NCBI GenBank assembly: GCA_024681595.1
Contig: JAILAN010000032.1
Coordinates: 1-60,070, forward strand
Reading direction: 5' to 3'
Length of the DNA: 60,070 nucleotides
Source: Lachnospiraceae bacterium
Lineage (GTDB): Bacteria > Bacillota > Clostridia > Lachnospirales > Lachnospiraceae
Made by a program: the position numbers and the translations under genes. Numbering within the stretch: position 1 is the first letter of the stretch; each line of letters begins with the position of its first letter. Below the pieces are notes generated by a model that did not search any database, had not been told where the DNA came from, and saw only the letters and a list, made by a program, of their open reading frames with translations. This document shows positions 53,673-60,070 of the stretch, one piece after another.

Positions 53673-55766
53673 ATGAACATTTACACAACCGACAAGATCC
53701 GTAATGTGGCAATTCTGGGGCATGGCGGTGCAGGTAAGACAGCACTTACCGAAGCAATGGCCTATCTTGCAGGACTTACTTCCAGAATGGGTAAGACTGA
53801 AGACGGCAATACCATATCAGACTTCGGAAAGGAAGAAATAAAGAGAAAGATCTCAATAAGCACATCGGTTGTTCCGATAGAGTGGGAAGGATACAAGATC
53901 AATATCCTGGATACACCCGGATACTTTGATTTTGAAGGCGAAGTTGAAGAGGCACTCAGCGCTGCAGGCGCAGTTGTCATTGTCGTTAACGGCAAAGCAG
54001 GTGTTGAAGTGGGCGCTGAAAAGGCGTGGGATCTGTGCGAAAAGTACAAGCTTCCAAGAATGATCTATGTTTCCAACATGGATGTAGACAATGCTTCGTT
54101 CAGGCAGGTTCTTGAGGATATGACGGAGAAATTCGGCAAGAAACTCGCTCCGTTCCACTTCCCGATAAGAGAGAATGAAAAATTCGTAGGTTACGTTAAT
54201 GTAGTCGGAGAGTCGGCACACAAATGGCAGGGTAAGGATGTCGTTGACTGCGATATGCCCGATTATTCCAAGCCTTATCTGGAGCAGTTCAGAGAGTCAT
54301 TGATGGAGGCTGTTGCTGAAACATCAGAGGAGATGATGGAGAGATACTTCGGAGGAGAGACATTCTCCGAGGATGAGATCCGTGCAGCTCTTCGTACCAA
54401 TGTTTGTGACGGCTCGATCGTTCCGATGACAATGGGATCTAACACTCTGTGTCAGGGTGTATTTACACTTATTGATGATATAATCAAGTATTTCCCTTCG
54501 CCTGAGAACAGGACAGTTAAGGGTATCAATATGAAGACCAACGAGATATACGATGCCGATTACGATTTCTCCAAAGCAAAATCTGCATATGTATGGAAGA
54601 CCATCGTTGATCCTTTCATCGGCAAGTATTCGCTCATTAAGGTTAATTCCGGCGTATTAAAGACAGATGATGTTATATATAACGTAGATAAAGAGATCGA
54701 AGAAAAGATCGGTAAGCTTTATGTTCTTCAGGGCAACAAGCCCATTGAAGTAAAGGAACTTCATGCAGGAGATATCGGTGCACTGGCTAAGCTAACAGGC
54801 GCCAGGACAGGCAATTCGCTCTCTACCAAGGCTACTACGATCAAATTCGGTCAGTGGGAGATGCCTACACCTTATACCTATATGAGATACAATCCTAAGG
54901 ATAAGGGTGATGTTGATAAGCTGTCACAGGCACTTCAGAAGATATCTCACGAAGATATCACCATGAAGTATGTCAATGATGCGGTTAATCGCCAGATGCT
55001 GCTTTACGGAATGGGAGATCTGCATCTTGAGGTTATTGCATCCAAACTGCTTAACGAGTACAAGGTCGACATTGAACTTACAAAACCTAAGGTTGCATTT
55101 AAGGAGACCATCAAGAAGACTTCTGATGTAGAGTATAAGTACAAGAAACAGTCAGGCGGACATGGTCAGTACGGTCACGTTAAGATGAAGTTTTCTCCTT
55201 CAGGCAATCTTGAAGAGGCATATGAATTTGATCAGGAAGTTGTAGGCGGAGCAGTTCCCAAGAACTATTTCCCTGCAGTAGAAAAGGGTATTCAGGATTC
55301 CGTATTACGAGGACCTCTGGCAGCTTATCCGGTTGTCGGTGTCAGAGCCGTATTGTACGATGGCTCTTATCATCCTGTTGACTCATCCGAAATGGCATTT
55401 AAGACCGCTGCTATTCAGGCCTTCAAGAAGGGCTTTATGGAAGCGGGCCCGATACTTCTTGAGCCTATCGAGAATATCAAGGTCATCGTTCCCGACAGCT
55501 ATACCGGAGATGTTATGGGAGATCTTAACAAGCGTCGAGGCAGAGTGCTTGGAATGAATCCTACTACTCCCGGCAAGACCTGCGTTGAAGCTGAGATCCC
55601 TATGATGGAACTTTTCGGATATGGAACCGATTTACGATCAATGACAGGAGGACGCGGAACCTATTCTTATGAATTTGTACGCTATGAGCAGTGCCCTTCA
55701 GACATACAGGAGAAGGAAGTTGCTGCAAGAGCTGCCAAGGTTGCAGAGGGAAATGCAGATGTTTAA
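53673..55766 (+). CDS. EF-G-like translational GTPase (second EF-G type)
   Basis: 697 residues. ATG 53673 follows GGAGG; an upstream TTG (53643) is ignored. It has all EF-G domains, with the GTP P-loop GHGGAGKT (16-23), DTPGYFDF and domain IV-V phrases (GGHGQYGHVKMKFSPSG, DLNKRRGRVLGM). P-loop and switch differ from housekeeping EF-G (which has AHIDAGKT and RGITI), and the G4 motif NKxD reads SNMD. This marks it as a FusA2-type paralogue whose role (ribosome rescue, recycling or stress) is not established. Good codon bias suggests solid expression. Confidence 0.85.
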   Translation: MNIYTTDKIRNVAILGHGGAGKTALTEAMAYLAGLTSRMGKTEDGNTISDFGKEEIKRKISISTSVVPIEWEGYKINILDTPGYFDFEGEVEEALSAAGAVVIVVNGKAGVEVGAEKAWDLCEKYKLPRMIYVSNMDVDNASFRQVLEDMTEKFGKKLAPFHFPIRENEKFVGYVNVVGESAHKWQGKDVVDCDMPDYSKPYLEQFRESLMEAVAETSEEMMERYFGGETFSEDEIRAALRTNVCDGSIVPMTMGSNTLCQGVFTLIDDIIKYFPSPENRTVKGINMKTNEIYDADYDFSKAKSAYVWKTIVDPFIGKYSLIKVNSGVLKTDDVIYNVDKEIEEKIGKLYVLQGNKPIEVKELHAGDIGALAKLTGARTGNSLSTKATTIKFGQWEMPTPYTYMRYNPKDKGDVDKLSQALQKISHEDITMKYVNDAVNRQMLLYGMGDLHLEVIASKLLNEYKVDIELTKPKVAFKETIKKTSDVEYKYKKQSGGHGQYGHVKMKFSPSGNLEEAYEFDQEVVGGAVPKNYFPAVEKGIQDSVLRGPLAAYPVVGVRAVLYDGSYHPVDSSEMAFKTAAIQAFKKGFMEAGPILLEPIENIKVIVPDSYTGDVMGDLNKRRGRVLGMNPTTPGKTCVEAEIPMMELFGYGTDLRSMTGGRGTYSYEFVRYEQCPSDIQEKEVAARAAKVAEGNADV

Positions 55767-55816
55767 AGTCACTCAGACTTTTTAACATAATTGTTGCTAC
55801 ACAAGTTGTTTACACG

Positions 55817-55846
55817 AATGACCGGAGTCTTTTGGCTCCGGTCATT
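55817..55846 (+). terminator. Terminator hairpin after the EF-G-like gene
   Basis: Perfect 11-bp stem AATGACCGGAG (55817-55827) / CTCCGGTCATT (55836-55846), 8-nt loop. The T-tract is short. Confidence 0.75.
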
Positions 55847-55885
55847 TGTGCTCAGATTTAAACCTGCGATCAAAAGCCTTACAAC

Positions 55886-55914
55886 TTGACTTAATTTCGC
55901 TGTGTGTTTAGAAT
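55886..55914 (+). promoter_or_regulatory. Promoter of leuS
   Basis: TTGACT (55886-55891), a 17-nt spacer and TAGAAT (55909-55914). The expected 5' leader is only about 40 nt, with no T-box. Confidence 0.75.
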
Positions 55915-55961
55915 TAAAATGTTGTAATTTACGATAATACTACAGAAAAGAAGGATTTTAT

Positions 55962-58382
55962 ATGGCTACACCTTATAATCATCACGAGATCGAAAGCAAA
56001 TGGCAGAAATACTGGGAGGAGAACGAGACATTCAAAACGGATGTATGGGATTTTTCAAAGCCCAAGTATTACGCTCTCGATATGTTCCCGTATCCTTCGG
56101 GAGTAGGTCTGCATGCAGGGCATCCGGAGGGATATACAGCAACCGACATCATGTCCAGAATGAAGAGAATGCAGGGATATAACGTCCTTCATCCCATGGG
56201 ATATGATTCATTCGGTCTACCCGCAGAGCAGTATGCCGTTTCAACAGGTAATCATCCGAACGGATTTACCGAAGAAAACATAAAGACATTTACCAAGCAG
56301 CTTAAGGAACTCGGATTTGACTATGACTGGTCAAAGTGTGTAGCAACATCTGATCCAAAGTTCTATAAATGGACACAGTGGATATTCAAGCAACTTTATC
56401 TTGACGGTTATGCCAAGCTTGTTGACATGCCGGTTAACTGGTGTGAAGAACTTGGTACCGTACTTTCAAATGATGAGGTCATAGATGGCAAGTCTGAGCG
56501 AGGCGGATACCCTGTAATACGTAAAAACATGAAGCAGTGGGTGATCGATCAGGTCGCTTTTGCAGAAAAGCTCCTTGAAGGTCTTGATGAGATCGACTGG
56601 CCTGAGTCCACAAAGGACATCCAGCGTCATTGGATCGGACGTTCTGAAGGTGTAGAGGTGAAGTTCCAGATAGTAGGAGGCGGAGAGTTCTCAATCTATA
56701 CAACCTGTATCGAGACGATCTACGGTATTACGTTCATGGTACTTGCTCCTGACGGACAGATCGTTAAAGATCTCATGCCGAGGATACAGAACAAGGATGA
56801 GGTTAATGCCTATATAGAAGAAACCCTCAAAAAGAATGATATGGATCGAACTGAACTTAATAAGACCAAGTCCGGATGCGAGCTTAAAGGTGTTACCTGC
56901 ATTAACCCTGTTAACGGCAAGGAAGTAGCTCTTTACATCGGTGACTTTGTCCTTGCCAACTATGGAACAGGTGCCGTAATGGCTGTTCCTTCGCATGACC
57001 AGAGAGACTTCGAGTACTCTGAGGTTCATAATATACCCCGTATCCAGGTTATAGACGGCGGAGACTGCTCGGAGCATGCTTTTGAGAAATACGATTATCT
57101 CGGCAAGGGCTGCAGACTTATTAATTCCGAAGAGTTTAACGGAATGACCGTTGAAGAAGCCAAGGAAGCCATCACAGTCAAGCTTGAAAAGATGGGTGTT
57201 GCAAAGCGCACGGTCAATTACCACTTCCGTGAATGGATATTTGCAAGACAAAGATATTGGGGAGAACCTGTACCTATCGTATATACGGAGGATGGTCAGA
57301 TACGCGTACTTGATGATGACGAACTTCCTCTTATTCTTCCTGAACTGGAGGATTATAAGGGCAAGAACGGCAAAGCTCCTTTGGAAAACGCCGAAGAGTG
57401 GAAAAACTATGATCATAACGGAATAAAGGGTAATAGAGAAACATCGACAATGCCCGGCTCTGCAGGATCTTCATGGTATTATTTTAGATACATTGATCCT
57501 GATAATGATAATGAGTTTGCCAATCAGGAGCTCTTAAAGCACTGGATGCCCGTTGACCTTTATATAGGAGGACCCGAGCATGCTGTAGGACACCTCATGT
57601 ATTCAAGGATCTGGAACAGATTCCTTTATGATAAGGGCCTTGCTCCGACCAAGGAGCCGTTCCAAAAGCTCGTTCATCAGGGCATGATACTTGGTGAGAA
57701 CGGCATCAAGATGGGCAAGAGATTCCCTGAGTTCGTTGTTAACCCTTCAGATATCGTTCGCGATTACGGCGCAGATACATTAAGGCTGTACGAGATGTTC
57801 ATGGGACCTTTGGAGGTTTCAAAGCCCTGGTCTAAGCAGGGCGTTGAAGGAGCGAGACGTTTCATCGGACGAGTTTGGACATACTTTACCAACCCCGATA
57901 ATATCGCTCCCGGAAACGAAGAATCACTTAAGAAGGTTTATCATCAGACTGTCAAGAAGGTAACATCAGACTTTGAAGAACTCGGATTTAATACTGCGAT
58001 CGCTCAGATGATGATCTTCATGAACGCTGTGTCAAAGGGTACATGTCCTTTGGAATATGCTGAGGGCTTCATAAAGATGCTTTCGTGCATCACACCCCAT
58101 GTCGGCGAAGAAATATGGCAGGCTCTCGGACATAATGACACAATAGCTTTTGAAAAGTGGCCTGAGTATGATGAAGAGGCTGTTAAGGAAGATACGATAG
58201 AGATCGGTGTTCAGGTCAATGGTAAGGTTAAGGGGACAGTTGAACTTGCCGTTGATGAGGACAAGGATTCCGCAATGGAAAAGGCAAAGGCTGTTGCTAC
58301 GGTTGCAGCTGCCATTGAGGGAAAGGCGATCGTTAAAGAGATCTATGTTCCCGGTAAGATAGTTAATATTGTAGTTAAGTAA
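55962..58382 (+). CDS. leuS: Leucyl-tRNA synthetase with altered editing motif
   Basis: Charges tRNA-Leu. The 806 residues have the class I HIGH-type motif HAGHPEGYTATD and a KMSKS variant, KMGKRFPEFVVNP. The CP1 editing domain is present and keeps the late Asp (VPSHDQRDFEYS). Its threonine-rich motif, TTRPDT in most LeuRS, reads TTCIET (Thr247, Thr248, Cys249, Ile250, Glu251, Thr252), so three usually invariant positions differ. The rest of the protein and the frame look normal. The ATG follows AGAAAAGAAGGA. Confidence 0.96.
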   Translation: MATPYNHHEIESKWQKYWEENETFKTDVWDFSKPKYYALDMFPYPSGVGLHAGHPEGYTATDIMSRMKRMQGYNVLHPMGYDSFGLPAEQYAVSTGNHPNGFTEENIKTFTKQLKELGFDYDWSKCVATSDPKFYKWTQWIFKQLYLDGYAKLVDMPVNWCEELGTVLSNDEVIDGKSERGGYPVIRKNMKQWVIDQVAFAEKLLEGLDEIDWPESTKDIQRHWIGRSEGVEVKFQIVGGGEFSIYTTCIETIYGITFMVLAPDGQIVKDLMPRIQNKDEVNAYIEETLKKNDMDRTELNKTKSGCELKGVTCINPVNGKEVALYIGDFVLANYGTGAVMAVPSHDQRDFEYSEVHNIPRIQVIDGGDCSEHAFEKYDYLGKGCRLINSEEFNGMTVEEAKEAITVKLEKMGVAKRTVNYHFREWIFARQRYWGEPVPIVYTEDGQIRVLDDDELPLILPELEDYKGKNGKAPLENAEEWKNYDHNGIKGNRETSTMPGSAGSSWYYFRYIDPDNDNEFANQELLKHWMPVDLYIGGPEHAVGHLMYSRIWNRFLYDKGLAPTKEPFQKLVHQGMILGENGIKMGKRFPEFVVNPSDIVRDYGADTLRLYEMFMGPLEVSKPWSKQGVEGARRFIGRVWTYFTNPDNIAPGNEESLKKVYHQTVKKVTSDFEELGFNTAIAQMMIFMNAVSKGTCPLEYAEGFIKMLSCITPHVGEEIWQALGHNDTIAFEKWPEYDEEAVKEDTIEIGVQVNGKVKGTVELAVDEDKDSAMEKAKAVATVAAAIEGKAIVKEIYVPGKIVNIVVK

Positions 58383-58395
58383 TTAGAAAACGGAC

Positions 58396-58534
58396 GTCAT
58401 TCGGCAAGCAGATTTCCACGCAGACGCGCTTTCGCTCTTCCTCCGGCGTAGCAGTACATAAAGCAGCAAAAGACGCTGCTTAAGTACTGACGCCTACGCA
58501 GAGGTCTGCTTGGGAAACCTGCTTGTCGAATGAC
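58396..58534. repeat. 139-bp imperfect palindrome (cruciform or structured RNA element)
   Basis: The outer arms GTCATTCGGCAAGCAG (58396-58411) and CTGCTTGTCGAATGAC (58519-58534) pair over 16 positions with one G-T. Inside are TTTCC/GGAAA, GCAGAC/GTCTGC, GCGTAG/CTACGC, CAGTAC/GTACTG and AGCAGC/GCTGCT, ending in a small loop. No T-run follows and no coding frame spans it. It fills most of the leuS-sortase gap. It may be a small mobile palindromic repeat, a terminator-like structure or a structured RNA. Confidence 0.8.
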
Positions 58535-58563
58535 TGTGTAATCTAAATAACTGTGAATCAAAA

Positions 58564-59724
58564 ATGACAGATCTGAGAGAGAATATGCTCCGTGATAAAG
58601 AACTTATTAAGTCGATCACGAATGGAGCTGATTTAGATAATCCCGATGATATTGAAAAAATATACAGAGACTTACAATCAGGCGCCTATACCTTTGAATC
58701 GGAGGTTGGGCGTAATTTTGATGATAAGATATATGAGCTTCATGAAAAGGTTTTAAGCGGAGAGATAACATCCGATCCTGTATCATCCGGAAGCAAGGGC
58801 AGATCAAAAGAAAAATCCACAAACGGTAAAAACAGATATAGATCAGACGGATCAAAGAAATCTGTAGAAAAACGACTGGAAAAACATGACGCTAAGTATG
58901 AAAAAGTCATAAATGAGCTGGCACTCGAGGAATTAAAGAAAAAGGAAAAAAGAAGGAAATCTCTAATACTTCTTGCAGCGTTGGTAGCTGTTTTCTCCTT
59001 GGGATATTTTGCCATATATAATTATATGAGCACAAGAACAGATGTTGACTATAATGAATTGGCATCGTTAAAGGGATCAAGATCTTTGGCTTCCAAGAAT
59101 TCGGAAGAACCGATAAAAGTTAACAAAACAAGCATTGAGACTCCTGATATATTACCGGAATACCAGACACTATATGCCAAGAATGTGAGGCTTTCCGGCT
59201 GGCTCAAAATAGATGACACTAAAATTGATTACCCTGTAATGCAGACTACGGATAATGATTATTACTTGAACCATAATTTTAATCAGCAAAAAGACAATAA
59301 CGGGTCCCTGTTTCTTGACTGTGCCTGCTCGCTATACCCAAAATCAACAAATATGATCATTTATGGTCACCATATGAAATCCGGTAACATGTTCGGTAAT
59401 CTTCAAAAATATGCCAAAGAAGACTACGGTAAAAAACATTCAACGATCAAATTTGATACAATCTATGAAAAGGGTACATATGAGGTCATGTATGTATTTT
59501 ATTCCAAGGTATATGACAATGATGAACTGGTTTTCAAATACTATCAGTTTATAAACGCCAATTCTGAAAAAGAGTTCGATTATTATATGTCCGAAATGGA
59601 GAAATTAAGTCTCTATAATACCGGCGTGAGCGCGCATTATGGAGACACATTGCTCACGCTGTCAACCTGTGATCATTCTCAGACTGACGGAAGATTTGCT
59701 GTTGTAGCCAAGCGCGTAGGTTGA
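58564..59724 (+). CDS. Class B-like sortase with long cytoplasmic N-terminus
   Basis: 386 residues: a charged, Lys/Ser-rich cytoplasmic part (1-132), one membrane helix (about 133-155) and an extracellular sortase domain. Catalytic residues are His269 in YGHHMKSGNMFG, Cys369 in LSTCDHS and Arg377 in DGRFAVVAKR, matching class B. Sortases cleave a sorting motif and join the protein to peptidoglycan or pilins. No LPxTG-like substrate is encoded nearby. The ATG has no ribosome site and lies 29 bp after a large palindrome. Confidence 0.9.
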   Translation: MTDLRENMLRDKELIKSITNGADLDNPDDIEKIYRDLQSGAYTFESEVGRNFDDKIYELHEKVLSGEITSDPVSSGSKGRSKEKSTNGKNRYRSDGSKKSVEKRLEKHDAKYEKVINELALEELKKKEKRRKSLILLAALVAVFSLGYFAIYNYMSTRTDVDYNELASLKGSRSLASKNSEEPIKVNKTSIETPDILPEYQTLYAKNVRLSGWLKIDDTKIDYPVMQTTDNDYYLNHNFNQQKDNNGSLFLDCACSLYPKSTNMIIYGHHMKSGNMFGNLQKYAKEDYGKKHSTIKFDTIYEKGTYEVMYVFYSKVYDNDELVFKYYQFINANSEKEFDYYMSEMEKLSLYNTGVSAHYGDTLLTLSTCDHSQTDGRFAVVAKRVG

Positions 59725-59758
59725 TATTCTTTATTCTTTAGGGAACTCATTTTGCTTT

Positions 59759-60070
59759 ATGAATATTAAGATTTTATGTGTGGGCAAGATCAAAGAAGAT
59801 TTTTACCAGAAAGCTATCGGAGAGTATTCAAAGAGGCTTCAGAAATATGCCCGTCTGACGATTACTGAAGTTCAGGATGAGAAGACTCCGGATAAGCTTT
59901 CCGACCACGAATGTGAGATCATACTGGACAAAGAAGGAGACAGGCTTTTAAAGCTTATTTCAGACAACGATCACGTTATTGCCCTGGCTATAGAAGGAAG
60001 ATCGTTCGATTCCGTCAGTTTTGCGAAATATATTGATAGATTGGGAATCGATGGCTTGTCTAATATAGTA
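59759..60070 (+). CDS. rlmH: 23S rRNA (pseudouridine1915-N3)-methyltransferase RlmH (3' end outside window)
   Basis: Methylates pseudouridine 1915 in 23S rRNA using SAM (SPOUT fold). The 104 visible residues begin MNIKILCVGKIKEDFYQKAI and contain EYSKRLQKYA and ALAIEGRSFDS, typical of RlmH, which is about 159 residues in full. The start has only a distant AGGGAA. It runs off the right edge. Confidence 0.95.
   Translation, partial: MNIKILCVGKIKEDFYQKAIGEYSKRLQKYARLTITEVQDEKTPDKLSDHECEIILDKEGDRLLKLISDNDHVIALAIEGRSFDSVSFAKYIDRLGIDGLSNIV

Noticed and set aside
56691-57416. 241-codon open frame opposite leuS
   Set aside because: Antisense shadow; leuS is unambiguous on the plus strand.

Overview
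The window looks like chromosome of a low-GC, Gram-positive anaerobe of the Clostridia, most likely a fibre-fermenting member of the Lachnospiraceae. The reasons are a six-gene Rnf complex in the clostridial order C-D-G-E-A-B, a biotin-dependent Na+-pump decarboxylase operon, a two-domain acyl-CoA dehydratase activase, a GH120 xylosidase, a class B sortase, and TTGACA/TATAAT promoters with AGGAGG ribosome sites. This assignment is an inference from gene content, not from a marker phylogeny. Nearly all of the window is housekeeping and energy metabolism. I see no phage, insertion sequence, CRISPR array, tRNA or rRNA.

Layout. 1-1106 (minus): start of a dehydratase activase that leaves the window. 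1332-9340 (plus): secreted DUF5722 hydrolase-like protein, a protease-dead rhomboid-like protein, a sigma-like protein without region 4, an unknown protein, an M16C peptidase, era and recO. 9380-14350: a lipoprotein, glyQS, alaS and rpsU. 14400-17423: a phosphoesterase, deoC, scpA and scpB. 17583-22866: a five-gene biotin enzyme that combines a CoA-type carboxyltransferase, an oxaloacetate-type carboxyltransferase, a biotin carrier and a Na+-pump beta subunit. 23034-29398: TetR and RpiR regulators, an FAD oxidoreductase, cmk, ispH, an S1 protein and an orphan cheR. 29431-30549 (minus): a DnaQ-like exonuclease. 30709-36850: rnfCDGEAB and a convergent apbE. 36947-42657: a GH25-like pseudoenzyme, GH120 beta-xylosidase, an AP2/HNH-relic protein (minus) and thrC. 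42702-46973: a REC-GGDEF protein, pckA, a structured RNA candidate and yihY. 47024-53498: pheS, pheT, an M18 aminopeptidase, queA and a PilZ protein. 53673-60070: an EF-G paralogue, leuS, a 139-bp palindrome, a sortase and the start of rlmH.

How it works together. PckA, the biotin decarboxylase/transcarboxylase operon and Rnf link C3/C4 metabolism and ferredoxin oxidation to a transmembrane Na+ (or H+) gradient. ApbE supplies the covalent FMN that RnfD and RnfG need. GH120 xylosidase and possibly the DUF5722 protein point to plant polysaccharide use. The REC-GGDEF and PilZ proteins are a possible c-di-GMP producer and reader.

Most unusual features: the hybrid transcarboxylase/Na+-pump operon; a roughly 220-nt structured RNA candidate after pckA with its own promoter; the palindrome before the sortase gene; several enzyme-like proteins that have lost catalytic residues (rhomboid, GH25, sigma, HNH, second GGDEF); a substituted editing motif in LeuRS; and genes whose -10 box sits only 7-9 nt before the ATG, which suggests leaderless mRNAs.
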